Shown here: one piece after another, positions 16,451 to 24,815 of the stretch
How positions within the stretch are numbered: the first letter of the stretch is position 1
Layout of the letters: each line of letters opens with the position of its first letter
Assembly: GCA_020403425.1 (NCBI GenBank)
Contig: JADBXR010000028.1
Coordinates: 1-36,278, forward strand
From: Chitinophagaceae bacterium
Lineage (GTDB): Bacteria; Bacteroidota; Bacteroidia; Chitinophagales; Chitinophagaceae
Length of the DNA stretch: 36,278 nucleotides
Reading direction: 5' to 3'
Notes under the pieces: generated by a model
The model's input: only the letters and a program-made list of their open reading frames with translations
The model's database searches: none
What the model was told of the DNA's origin: nothing
Program-made: the position numbers and the translations under genes

Positions 16451-17596
16451 TCATTCATCCCATTTGATCTGGGATGCAAGAATGGTGGTACCCAGTCCCA
16501 ACACAGCGATCAACGTAAAGGACCAGCGTAAACTGAATGCCTGCGCCATGAAACCCACTACCGGCGGACCCAGAAGAAAGCCCAGGAAACCAATGGTGGA
16601 TACAGCGGTCAATGCCACACCCGGCGAAAGGGTCTTTGATTTCCCTGCAGAACTGTACACCAGGGGAACCACCGAAGAAACACCGATCCCCACCAGCAGA
16701 AAACCGATGGTTGCCGGTACTATGTATGGAAATAATACCGAGATCAGCAACCCGGAGGCAATGGTGATACCACTGCTTTCCAGCACCAGCTTCTTGCCTA
16801 TTTTGGTAACCAGCCAGTCGCCCAGGAATCTGCCTCCCGCCATAGTGCTCATGAAAGCCGCATAACCCAGTGTGGTCATTTCTTTGGGTACGACCACCAC
16901 TTTCTGAAAATACACGCCGCTCCAGTCGAACATGGTCCCTTCACAGACCATGCAACTGAAAGCGATCAGTCCCAGTTTCAATAAATGCTCATCCGGTTTT
17001 ACAAACAGCGGTTGATCAGGATGGCCGGCATCTTTGGGCAAAGCATACTTACGGACAAGGATCACACTGACAACACAGGCGGCAGCAACAAAAGAGAAAT
17101 GAAGCAACGGTATGATATTGTTGGAGACCACGAATGTGCCGATTGCCGCCCCGGTAAAACCGGCCATGCTCCAGATACCATGAAAGGATGCCATGATGGA
17201 ACGGCCATATAGGGCTTCTACCCCAACCGCCTGGGTATTGATGGCGATATTGCAGAGGTTGCCCAGCAATCCGAAAGCGAATACCATGGGGACCAGCTGC
17301 CAGATAGTTCCTGCCCAGCCGATCAGGATCAGGCTAATAGGATAAGCGATCGCGGCTATAGAGATCACCTGTTTACTGCCGAACCTGGCCACCAGCCAAC
17401 CGGCAAAGGGCAGACTGACCATCGAACCCACCGGCAAGGCGAACAGGACACCCCCCAAAGCCGCATCGCTCAGGTGCAGTTTCAGCCTGACATCAGGTAT
17501 ACGGCTGGCCCAACTGGCAAAATTGAGCCCGGCAATAAAAAAGAAAGCGGCCACCGCCAAACGATGGGCTTTCCGCGATACAGCGCCTGGTTGCAT
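16451..17596 (-). CDS. Major facilitator superfamily transporter, YbjJ-like
   Basis: A 381-aa inner-membrane protein with about 12 hydrophobic segments. The opening (FFFIAGLNFASWASRIPDVR) and the first loop (GWLVARFGSK, the MFS motif A region) resemble the YbjJ/fucose-permease-like branch of MFS. Charged loops such as GDWLVTKIGKK repeat motif A in the second half. Substrate is unknown. It is somewhat short for MFS but complete. The ATG at 17594-17596 lies only four bases after a CATCTTTG element, suggesting a leaderless transcript. It is divergent from aspS. Confidence 0.88.
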   Translation of the reverse strand: MQPGAVSRKAHRLAVAAFFFIAGLNFASWASRIPDVRLKLHLSDAALGGVLFALPVGSMVSLPFAGWLVARFGSKQVISIAAIAYPISLILIGWAGTIWQLVPMVFAFGLLGNLCNIAINTQAVGVEALYGRSIMASFHGIWSMAGFTGAAIGTFVVSNNIIPLLHFSFVAAACVVSVILVRKYALPKDAGHPDQPLFVKPDEHLLKLGLIAFSCMVCEGTMFDWSGVYFQKVVVVPKEMTTLGYAAFMSTMAGGRFLGDWLVTKIGKKLVLESSGITIASGLLISVLFPYIVPATIGFLLVGIGVSSVVPLVYSSAGKSKTLSPGVALTAVSTIGFLGFLLGPPVVGFMAQAFSLRWSFTLIAVLGLGTTILASQIKWDE

Positions 17597-17600
17597 GATA

Positions 17601-17608
17601 CAAAGATG
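17601..17608 (-). promoter_or_regulatory. MFS gene -7 element, leaderless layout
   Basis: On the minus strand CATCTTTG is followed by four bases and then the ATG. The same octamer and spacing precede the FAD oxidoreductase gene at 13790. No good -33 element is seen. Confidence 0.4.
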
Positions 17609-17668
17609 CTATCTAAATCAACATTTCCCGCTTTTTGGCCCCAAAATCCCCGGATGCCCCATTTCGGT

Positions 17669-17676
17669 TATATTTG
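17669..17676 (+). promoter_or_regulatory. aspS promoter -7 element
   Basis: TATATTTG matches TAnnTTTG and is followed by CGG, as at 13798 and 28518. This puts the transcription start near 17682, with the palindromic repeat inside the roughly 110-nt aspS leader. Confidence 0.55.
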
Positions 17677-17701
17677 CGGTCCGAACGGGGGGATTGTGAG
17701 T

Positions 17702-17758
17702 GGTGAGTAGTGAGTGGTGAGTAAAATAGGACTCTCCACTCACCACTCACTACTCACC
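17702..17758. repeat. Perfect inverted repeat of GTGAGTRGT units in the aspS leader
   Basis: The 21-nt arms (17702-17722 and 17738-17758) are perfect reverse complements made of GTGAGT/GGTGAGT units, with a 15-nt spacer. The flank 17695-17701 adds another unit. Directly downstream, TCAGCAAT occurs twice, 15 bp apart (within 17765-17790). The repeat contains the spurious upstream GTG start of the aspS frame. Confidence 0.85.
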
Positions 17759-17791
17759 CCACGAATCAGCAATCGAAAAATCAGCAATTCT

Positions 17792-19621
17792 ATGTATCGT
17801 TCACACACATGTGGAGAGTTACGGATCAGTGACGTTAGTAAAGAAGTAACCCTGGCAGGATGGGTGCAGACCGTAAGAAAATTCGGCGCCATCACTTTCG
17901 TTGACCTGCGCGACCGTTATGGCATTACCCAGCTATTATTTGGAGAAGAACTGAACGGTTTGCTGGATAGCAATCCACTGGGAAGAGAATATGTATTACA
18001 GGCCACAGGGAAAGTATCGGAGAGAAGCAGTAAAAATGCCAATATACCCACCGGCGAGATCGAGATAACGGTTACCGCTTTCAAGATACTGAACAAATCA
18101 GCTGTTCCTCCGTTCACCATCCAGGACGATACGGATGGTGGCGATGACCTGCGCATGAAATACCGCTTTCTGGACCTTCGCCGTAATGCCGTGAAGAGGA
18201 ACCTCGAGCTGCGTTATGCGGTGAACCGCTCTGCCAGGAACTATCTCCACGAGAACAATTTCATGGATATCGAGACCCCCTTCCTGATCAAATCCACACC
18301 GGAAGGCGCCAGGGATTTTGTGGTTCCTTCACGTATGAACCCGGGCCAGTTCTATGCTTTACCACAATCGCCGCAGACCTTTAAGCAGTTACTGATGGTG
18401 AGCGGTTATGACCGTTACTACCAGATCGTCAAATGTTTCAGGGACGAGGACCTGCGTGCCGACAGACAACCGGAATTCACACAGATCGATTGTGAGATGG
18501 CTTTTGTGGAGCAGGAAGATATCCTGAACATGTTTGAGAACCTGATCAAACGGATCTTCAAGGACGTTAAGAATATAGACTATACCGAGAAAGTGGAGCG
18601 CATGAGCTGGGAGGATGCCATGTGGCAGTTCGGCAACGACAAACCCGATATCCGTTTCGGCATGAAGATCGCCAACCTGAAATCGGCTTTCCTGAAGGGG
18701 GGTAAAATAGAAGCCACCGGAGAACTGATCAATGGCGCCGGTTTTGGCGTATTCGACAACGCAGAAACCGTTCTGGCCATTGCCGCACCCGGTTGCAGCG
18801 AATACACCCGCAAACAAACGGATGAACTGACCGAGTGGGTGAAACGCCCTCAGATAGGCATGCAGGGTCTGGTATACATCAAATGCAATGCAGACGGCAC
18901 GTACAAGAGCAGCGTAGATAAATTCTATACAGAAGATAAACTGAAAGCCATTGCCGATGCTGCGGGTGCCAAAGCCGGCGACCTGGTATTGATACTGGCC
19001 GGACGGGAAGAAAGGACCCGTAAAGCCACCAGTGAACTGCGCCTGGAAATGGGCAAACGACTGGGCTTCCGGAAAGACGATGAATTCAAACTCTTATGGG
19101 TGCTTGACTTCCCATTATTCGAATACGCGGAAGAAGATAACCGGTGGGTTGCCCGGCACCATCCTTTCACTTCGCCAAAGCCGGACCAGATCGAAGTCAT
19201 GATCAATAATAACCCTTTGATCGAAAATGCTGACAAGTACCTGGAACACCCTTACTCCAACATCAAAGCCAATGCCTACGATATGGTATTGAACGGGAAT
19301 GAGATCGGCGGTGGTTCCATCCGTATCTACCAGCGTGAACTGCAGGAGAAGATGTTTGCTGCCCTGGGCATGAGCGAAGAGGAAGCACTGCACAAATTTG
19401 GTTTTCTGTTGGGTGCTTTTGAATATGGCGCACCACCGCATGGAGGTATCGCATTCGGATTCGACCGCCTGTGTTCCATCCTTGGCGGCAGTGAAAGTAT
19501 CCGCGATTTTATTGCTTTCCCCAAAAACAACAGTGGACGCGATGTTATGCTGGACGCACCCAGCAGCATCGACGATAAGCAGTTCGATGAATTACAGATA
19601 CAACTGAACCTGAAAGGATAA
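17792..19621 (+). CDS. aspS: Aspartate-tRNA ligase
   Basis: A 609-aa class II aminoacyl-tRNA synthetase that charges tRNA-Asp. The N-terminal OB anticodon-binding domain starts [11 protein letters not shown], the family start. Class II motif 2 is [19 protein letters not shown] (about 218-236). A bacterial GAD insertion domain lies in the middle, and motif 3 is in [15 protein letters not shown]. The frame extends upstream to a GTG at 17714, but that part translates the palindromic repeat, so the ATG at 17792 is chosen. A TATATTTG promoter lies upstream and a stable hairpin lies just after the stop. Confidence 0.97.
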   Translation: MYRSHTCGELRISDVSKEVTLAGWVQTVRKFGAITFVDLRDRYGITQLLFGEELNGLLDSNPLGREYVLQATGKVSERSSKNANIPTGEIEITVTAFKILNKSAVPPFTIQDDTDGGDDLRMKYRFLDLRRNAVKRNLELRYAVNRSARNYLHENNFMDIETPFLIKSTPEGARDFVVPSRMNPGQFYALPQSPQTFKQLLMVSGYDRYYQIVKCFRDEDLRADRQPEFTQIDCEMAFVEQEDILNMFENLIKRIFKDVKNIDYTEKVERMSWEDAMWQFGNDKPDIRFGMKIANLKSAFLKGGKIEATGELINGAGFGVFDNAETVLAIAAPGCSEYTRKQTDELTEWVKRPQIGMQGLVYIKCNADGTYKSSVDKFYTEDKLKAIADAAGAKAGDLVLILAGREERTRKATSELRLEMGKRLGFRKDDEFKLLWVLDFPLFEYAEEDNRWVARHHPFTSPKPDQIEVMINNNPLIENADKYLEHPYSNIKANAYDMVLNGNEIGGGSIRIYQRELQEKMFAALGMSEEEALHKFGFLLGAFEYGAPPHGGIAFGFDRLCSILGGSESIRDFIAFPKNNSGRDVMLDAPSSIDDKQFDELQIQLNLKG

Positions 19622-19628
19622 ACCCGGT

Positions 19629-19662
19629 ACCCGTACATTGCCAACGACCGGCATGTACGGGT
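19629..19662 (+). terminator. Hairpin after aspS, possible terminator
   Basis: ACCCGTACA/TGTACGGGT extended by TGCC/GGCA (19629-19642 with 19650-19662, one bulge) forms a stable stem seven bases after the aspS stop. There is no T-tract, so it may stabilise mRNA rather than terminate. Confidence 0.5.
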
Positions 19663-19680
19663 GCTTCAACAACAGGCCAT

Positions 19681-20196
19681 ATGAAACAACTGACCATTTT
19701 CCGCATACTGACTTTTATATTGCTGCCCATAGCGGCCATGTTCGGATTTATGGATCTCCTGTTCCTGTTCAGCGCCCTGGTGAACCCAGCGCTGTTATTG
19801 ATGGTATTCGTACTGGCCGCTTTTGTGATCTATACGTTTTCCAGCCTGAAATTCCTGACCAGGAGCATTGACGTGGAGCAACCCTGCAAAGCATCGCTAC
19901 GTGACTGGATCCGGGTGAACGCTTTTGTATCGCTGTTCATGGGCATCATGTTCTTCCTGAATGCGGTGAGCATCATTTTCATGGGCGATGTCAGTCTCCG
20001 GCAGTTCGTGAACCAGTTCCGTGAATCACAGCCCAATATCCCAGCTATACTCACCACCGATCTGTTCATCACCATCATGAAAGCCGTGGCCTACTTCATG
20101 CTTTTTGTAGGTGTGGTACTGGTCAGCCATATCATGCTCAATTTTAAGATCATGAAGCAGTACGGATATCTTTTCGGTGCATCAAGGACTGAATAA
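19681..20196 (+). CDS. Hypothetical four-helix membrane protein
   Basis: A 171-aa protein with four predicted membrane helices (about 7-27, 32-56, 78-100 and 134-154) and a basic C-terminus. No conserved motif or family is recognised. It starts at ATG 19681, 60 bp after aspS, and ends 63 bp before rarA, all on the plus strand. Co-transcription with rarA is possible. Confidence 0.75.
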   Translation: MKQLTIFRILTFILLPIAAMFGFMDLLFLFSALVNPALLLMVFVLAAFVIYTFSSLKFLTRSIDVEQPCKASLRDWIRVNAFVSLFMGIMFFLNAVSIIFMGDVSLRQFVNQFRESQPNIPAILTTDLFITIMKAVAYFMLFVGVVLVSHIMLNFKIMKQYGYLFGASRTE

Positions 20197-20259
20197 ATTT
20201 TTCAGGCAGCCAGCATATCCAACACCCTTCACACCCCTGATTTTTTGTACTTTTCCAGT

Positions 20260-21543
20260 GTGAACAACAGCACCCCATTGGCAGAAAGAATGCGTCCGGT
20301 CACATTGGACGACCTGGTTGGACAGGAACACCTGACCGGCAGGAACAGTATTCTACGGAGATCCATAGAGCAGGGACGTATCCCTTCCATGATCCTCTGG
20401 GGACCTCCGGGTGTGGGCAAAACCACCATCGCCAATATCATTGCACACAGCCTGCAGCTGCCCTATTTCCAGTTGAGCGCCATCAGTAGCGGAGTGAAAG
20501 AAGTAAGGGAAGTGATCGAAGAGGCCAAACAACATCCGGGAACCATCCTGTTCATAGATGAGATCCATCGCTTCAACAAAGGCCAGCAGGATGCTTTACT
20601 GGGGGCGGTAGAGAAGGGGATCATTACACTGATCGGTGCCACAACGGAAAATCCTTCTTTTGAGGTAAACAGCGCTTTGCTGAGCAGATGTCAGGTATAT
20701 GTATTGAAGGCATTACAGGAAAAGGACTTGGTGAGACTACTGCAACAGGCGATTGAAAAAGACGAAGCCCTCAAACCACTGGGCATACAATTAAAAGAAA
20801 CAGAAGCCCTGCTTACCATCAGCGGGGGCGACGGCAGAAAACTGCTGAACCTGTTCGATCTGGTGATCCAAAATCAACTATCCGCGAATACAGTCACTCC
20901 ATCAGAGATGGTGATCACCGATGCACTGGTCATGGAAGTTGCGCAGAAAAAGATCGCCCTGTACGATAAACAGGGCGAGCAGCATTATGATATCATTTCC
21001 GCCTTCATCAAAAGCATGCGCGGCAGCGATCCCAACGGTGCGCTGTACTGGCTGGCCCGAATGATAGAAGGCGGTGAAGATGTGAAATTCATTGCCCGCC
21101 GTATGCTCATTTTTGCCAGTGAGGATATCGGTAATGCCAATCCCAATGCCTTATTGCTGGCCAATGCAACCTTTGATGCGGTTTCCAAGATCGGTTACCC
21201 GGAAAGCCAGATCATCCTATCACAATGTGCCACTTACCTGGCTTCTTCCGCCAAAAGTAATGCCGCTGTAGTGGCGATCGGAGCTGCCTTAAGTGCCGTG
21301 CAAAAGAACGGCGACCTGCCTGTTCCCCTGCATATCCGCAATGCCCCCACCAAACTGATGAAAGACATGCAATATGGCAAGGGTTACCAGTATTCGCACT
21401 TGGGTGAGGGTAATTTCATAGAACAGGAATACCTTCCCGAAAAGATCGCCGGCACTAAATTCTACGATCCCGGCAACAATGCAAGGGAGAACGAGCTACG
21501 TAAATTCCTGCGCGAACGTTGGAAAGATAAATACGGGTATTGA
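20260..21543 (+). CDS. rarA: Replication-associated recombination protein RarA (MgsA)
   Basis: A 427-aa AAA+ ATPase of the RarA/MgsA/WRNIP1 family, related to clamp-loader subunits, acting at stalled replication forks. [20 protein letters not shown] is the family opening. Walker A is GPPGVGKT, Walker B is FIDEIHRF, sensor 1 is [10 protein letters not shown], and the arginine finger region is SALLSRC. The C-terminal tetramerisation region includes [20 protein letters not shown]. The start is taken as the GTG at 20260 ([13 protein letters not shown]), because the TTG five codons upstream lies in a TACTTTTC sequence resembling a -7 element. Confidence 0.95.
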   Translation: MNNSTPLAERMRPVTLDDLVGQEHLTGRNSILRRSIEQGRIPSMILWGPPGVGKTTIANIIAHSLQLPYFQLSAISSGVKEVREVIEEAKQHPGTILFIDEIHRFNKGQQDALLGAVEKGIITLIGATTENPSFEVNSALLSRCQVYVLKALQEKDLVRLLQQAIEKDEALKPLGIQLKETEALLTISGGDGRKLLNLFDLVIQNQLSANTVTPSEMVITDALVMEVAQKKIALYDKQGEQHYDIISAFIKSMRGSDPNGALYWLARMIEGGEDVKFIARRMLIFASEDIGNANPNALLLANATFDAVSKIGYPESQIILSQCATYLASSAKSNAAVVAIGAALSAVQKNGDLPVPLHIRNAPTKLMKDMQYGKGYQYSHLGEGNFIEQEYLPEKIAGTKFYDPGNNARENELRKFLRERWKDKYGY

Positions 21544-21597
21544 TCCACCCACATATGTCAATCGCTTTCTGGATAACCCTGAAAACAAAACCCCTGC

Positions 21598-22566
21598 TCA
21601 ACCTGCTTTTGCCTGCGATATGAAATAGACATTGATGGCCAAATAGATCACCAGGATCACCTGTGCAGCCACCATGTCGAAACGGTTGGCTTTTATCAGG
21701 TTATTCTGCTTCACCAAACGTAGTGAATACACAGAGGACGCTACCACCAGGAAGATGAAAAACAAGGTTACACCATGCAGCATATCTACCAACGTGAACG
21801 TGGTCGATTCAGGTAAAGAGGAATCAATAATATATTTATTACCGATGGCTGCGAACAACGAACCGACACTTAGCCCGAAACGGGAATCAATATTATCTGC
21901 ATGGATGTAAAAACAGATATACGAGATCAGAAAAGCCACATACATGCCCAGGAACATTTTCCAGAACAGATCCGACGCGTCCCTGGCTATGGATATACGT
22001 ACACGATAAGCGGCATAGTCCATATGCGGTTTCAGCACACTCTTATCGCCAAAATTGGTCTCATAAGCTTTAATGCCGGGCGTGATGATGAAGCTGTCTA
22101 TATTCCAGCCTCTCAGTGTAAAACGGGGATCGTAGCTCTTACCGGCCGTATCGGCAGCAAAAACCAGTGATTTTGCATCGTACTGCGAATTCTCTATCGA
22201 CAACCGGAGCTTCTGTTTATCAAAAGGGAAATTGCCGATCTTCCAGGAATCTTTCATTACGCACTGCAGCTTCATCAATACATATACACGCCCTTCACTG
22301 GTATCTACCGTAGTATATAGTTTGGTAAAGGACTTGGCCTGGGGGATCTCCAGGTTCTGAGCAAAATCGAACTCTTTTCGTTTATAGCGCATCCACAACC
22401 AAAGATTGGTCGTGTACTCATTCTGTTTAAAATCTATATCGTGTATACTGGTGATGTAGATACCGGTATACACCGTATCGGGCTTTTCGTCCTGCGCCTG
22501 TGTACCCGGAGCTATTGCCAGAAAAAGACAAAAAAGGAAGGCAAAACAGAAGATCGATCTTTGCAT
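21598..22566 (-). CDS. Pentameric ligand-gated ion channel homologue (Cys-loop receptor superfamily)
   Basis: A 322-aa protein with the architecture of prokaryotic pLGICs (GLIC/ELIC type). Residues 1-24 are a signal peptide ending TQAQ. Residues ~30-195 form an extracellular beta-sandwich, with LWLWMRY (55-61) on the strand where the family has a conserved Trp. FPFDKQKL (113-120) is the Cys-loop apex motif, without the flanking disulfide, as in other prokaryotic members. Four membrane helices follow: M1 203-221, M2 about 229-247 (LSVGSLFAAIGNKYII), M3 257-279 and M4 298-316. M2 ends in SSLPEST, like the M2-M3 loop of GLIC. The protein should be a periplasmic-facing ligand-gated channel in the inner membrane. 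Ligand and ion selectivity are unknown. Confidence 0.82.
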   Translation of the reverse strand: MQRSIFCFAFLFCLFLAIAPGTQAQDEKPDTVYTGIYITSIHDIDFKQNEYTTNLWLWMRYKRKEFDFAQNLEIPQAKSFTKLYTTVDTSEGRVYVLMKLQCVMKDSWKIGNFPFDKQKLRLSIENSQYDAKSLVFAADTAGKSYDPRFTLRGWNIDSFIITPGIKAYETNFGDKSVLKPHMDYAAYRVRISIARDASDLFWKMFLGMYVAFLISYICFYIHADNIDSRFGLSVGSLFAAIGNKYIIDSSLPESTTFTLVDMLHGVTLFFIFLVVASSVYSLRLVKQNNLIKANRFDMVAAQVILVIYLAINVYFISQAKAG

Positions 22567-22626
22567 AAGATATCTCTTTAGGTACAGTAAGATAAAGCAT
22601 TTTCAAAAACCATGCCTGCCGAAGCC

Positions 22627-22673
22627 TATACAAACAAAGGCCGCAGAACAGTTCTGCGGCCTTTGTTTGTATA
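22627..22673. terminator. Long bidirectional hairpin terminator
   Basis: A 23-bp perfect stem (22627-22649 with 22651-22673; core GGCCGCAGAAC) lies just after the stop of the flavoprotein gene. It ends that minus-strand transcript and insulates the downstream channel gene on the same strand. CTTTGTTTGT gives the T-rich side. Confidence 0.85.
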
Positions 22674-22680
22674 TAGGTTG

Positions 22681-24162
22681 TTAATTACCCACTTTTTCAG
22701 GAACCAGCCTGCCCAGTACTTTCTGGGTCTCTTCTGCTCCCCTGTCGCCTCCTTCGTGGTATTCCGCATCTTCATTCACTTCCCAGAGATCGTACAGCTC
22801 TTTACCGGCAACGATGTTCTTGGCTGCCAGCATTGCCGTCATCATGCTATGATCCTGATTGTTGTATTTATGCATACCATTACGACCGATCAGGTACAGA
22901 CCAGGGTATTTTTTCAACGCCTCCCGTATGTCATTCACATGCTCTTTATAACTATGGTCATATACCGGGTAAGCTTTGGGCTGACGTACCACGTAGCCGT
23001 CCACCACGGCACTATCTTTGGTCAGGCCGATCTGTTGTATCTCTTTCTTGGCAAGGTTGATGAGGGTCTCATCGCTGCTGGTCCACAAGCCATCCCCTTC
23101 AAAACAAAAATATTCCAGTCCATAACAAGCCATATGCTGATCCGGTACCATATAGGGGCTCCAGGATTTGAAGTTCTGGATACGCCCCACTTTTACGCTC
23201 GGGTCGTGGATATAGATCCAGTTATCTGTGAAAGCATCTTCATCCTTACAGATCAATACCACTGTTAAGAAATCCCGATAACCCAATTCTCTTGCCGAGC
23301 CAAACGCTTTCTCCGGAAATCGCGGCGTTACCGAAGCGACCAGTTCGCGCATGGGTGCGGTCGATAATACATAATCGAACCCATCCATTGTTCTACCGTC
23401 GGACGTGCTTACACTCCATTTACCGTTCGATGTGCTGATTTCCTTTACCCCGCAATTCATCTCTATCTGAACTCCCATGGCTTTGCTTTTGGCAGCACAG
23501 GTCTCCCACATCATACCAGGACCATACTTGGGGTAACGGAAAGAATCGATCAGTGTTTTGATCACTTTATCCTTATCTCCACCACCGGCCCTGGATTTAA
23601 AGAGTGCGTTCCAGATAGCACTGCTCAACGACAGTCCCTTGATCCGTTGTGCGGCCCAGTCGGCAGAGATCTCTTTACAGGGTATGCCCCATACTTTCTC
23701 AGTATAGGTCTTGAAGAATATATTGAACAAACGCTGTCCGAACTGGTTCACCACCCAATCTTCAAAATTGGTCGGGTTCTTTACCGGGAAGGCTTTTGCC
23801 TTAAGATAACTCATTACACATAAGCCGCTTTCAATCACCCCTAATTTATTCAAAGCCTCAAAAGCCACCAGCGGGTAAGAAAAGAACTTTTTGTTGTAGT
23901 AGATACGGGAACTGCGGGGGCGTTCCAGCATCTCATCGCCCAGGATCTCGGTCCAGAAATCCTCCACTTCTTTCGATTTGGAGAAGAAACGGTGCCCACC
24001 AATATCGAAATGATATCCTTTGTACGATTCTGTACGAGAAATACCTCCTACATACCGGGGATCTTTTTCAAAAACCGTTACTTGTTGGTTTTCCTTACCC
24101 AGTAGATAGGCAGCCGTTAAACCTGCCGGACCTGCACCGATGATGGCTACTTTTTTTGACAT
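22681..24162 (-). CDS. FAD-dependent oxidoreductase, UDP-galactopyranose-mutase-like
   Basis: A 493-aa flavoprotein. The N-terminus KKVAIIGAGPAGLTAAYLL is the FAD Rossmann motif. It is followed by VFEKDPRYVGGISRT and FDIGGHRFFSK, the GGxxx(R/H) signature shared by UDP-galactopyranose mutases, amine oxidases and protoporphyrinogen-oxidase-like enzymes. The C-terminal GLYLIGRNGMHKYNNQDHSMMTA closes the FAD site. Members of this group often sit in cell-surface glycan loci, but here there are no glycosyltransferase neighbours, so the substrate cannot be assigned. The start at ATG 24160-24162 gives a normal Rossmann N-terminus. It diverges from elaA. Confidence 0.85.
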   Translation of the reverse strand: MSKKVAIIGAGPAGLTAAYLLGKENQQVTVFEKDPRYVGGISRTESYKGYHFDIGGHRFFSKSKEVEDFWTEILGDEMLERPRSSRIYYNKKFFSYPLVAFEALNKLGVIESGLCVMSYLKAKAFPVKNPTNFEDWVVNQFGQRLFNIFFKTYTEKVWGIPCKEISADWAAQRIKGLSLSSAIWNALFKSRAGGGDKDKVIKTLIDSFRYPKYGPGMMWETCAAKSKAMGVQIEMNCGVKEISTSNGKWSVSTSDGRTMDGFDYVLSTAPMRELVASVTPRFPEKAFGSARELGYRDFLTVVLICKDEDAFTDNWIYIHDPSVKVGRIQNFKSWSPYMVPDQHMACYGLEYFCFEGDGLWTSSDETLINLAKKEIQQIGLTKDSAVVDGYVVRQPKAYPVYDHSYKEHVNDIREALKKYPGLYLIGRNGMHKYNNQDHSMMTAMLAAKNIVAGKELYDLWEVNEDAEYHEGGDRGAEETQKVLGRLVPEKVGN

Positions 24163-24231
24163 ATCAGAATGTTAACAGGAACGTATTCCCGATTAGGGAG
24201 CAAAGGTGTGAAATTATTGTGGTTCTACCGC

Positions 24232-24239
24232 TATTTTTG
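24232..24239 (+). promoter_or_regulatory. elaA promoter -7 element
   Basis: TATTTTTG matches TAnnTTTG, 49 bp before the elaA ATG. The perfect 12-bp palindrome CCTCAATTGAGG (24242-24253) follows directly at the predicted transcription start, a possible operator. Confidence 0.5.
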
Positions 24240-24287
24240 TACCTCAATTGAGGCCGGAACCGGCTGTTACAACACAAACTCCTGAAA

Positions 24288-24743
24288 ATGTCCAACCATA
24301 CCTTCACCAGCAGTTACAAATTCTTCGATGACCTTACCGCACATGAACTGTACGCCATCATGCGCCTGCGCAGTGAAGTGTTCGTGCTGGAACAGCAATG
24401 CATTTACCAGGACGCCGACAATAAGGACCTATCGGCCTATCACCTGATGATACAGGATGGCGATACCCTGATCGCCTATGCCCGTTTACTGCCCCCGGGG
24501 ATCTCTTATGAGTATATGTCCATCGGACGTGTCATCAGCAAACAGGATTATCGCCGGAAAGGTGCCGGTCGCCTGCTCATGAAAGAAGCGATCAAAGCCT
24601 GCCACGAACTTTTTGGCGAAGGTCCTATACGCATAGGTGCACAGCTATATCTTAAAAAATTCTACGAATCCTTTGGATTTGTACAAACAGGAGAAGTATA
24701 CCTGGAGGATGATATCGAACATATAGAGATGACGAGACAATGA
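24288..24743 (+). CDS. elaA: GNAT family N-acetyltransferase, ElaA type
   Basis: A 151-aa single GNAT domain protein. LYAIMRLRSEVFVLEQQC-IYQDAD is the characteristic ElaA opening. GRVISKQDYRRKGAGRLLM is the acetyl-CoA-binding motif A (R/Q-x-x-G-x-G/A). GAQLYLKKFYESFGF matches the ElaA C-terminal block. It uses acetyl-CoA to acetylate an unknown acceptor. The TGA stop lies inside a GAGTGAAT simple repeat that separates it from convergent uvrA. Confidence 0.9.
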   Translation: MSNHTFTSSYKFFDDLTAHELYAIMRLRSEVFVLEQQCIYQDADNKDLSAYHLMIQDGDTLIAYARLLPPGISYEYMSIGRVISKQDYRRKGAGRLLMKEAIKACHELFGEGPIRIGAQLYLKKFYESFGFVQTGEVYLEDDIEHIEMTRQ

Positions 24744-24815
24744 GTGAATGAGTGAGTGAGCGGATGAGTGAATGAAAACATTCTATCATACTATCATTCT
24801 ATCATTCATTCACTC
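24742..24815. repeat. Inverted short-tandem-repeat between elaA and uvrA
   Basis: A GAGTGAATGA-type run (24742-24775) faces a TCATTCATTCACTCACT run (24802-24818). The best perfect arms are 24766-24775 and 24806-24815. The centre is an ATTCTATCAT/ACTATCAT repeat. The two stop codons of the convergent genes fall at the edges of the repeat. Confidence 0.7.

Noticed and set aside
17714..17791. N-terminal extension of AspS from GTG 17714
   Set aside because: It translates the palindromic GTGAGT repeat and lies before the conserved [11 protein letters not shown] start.
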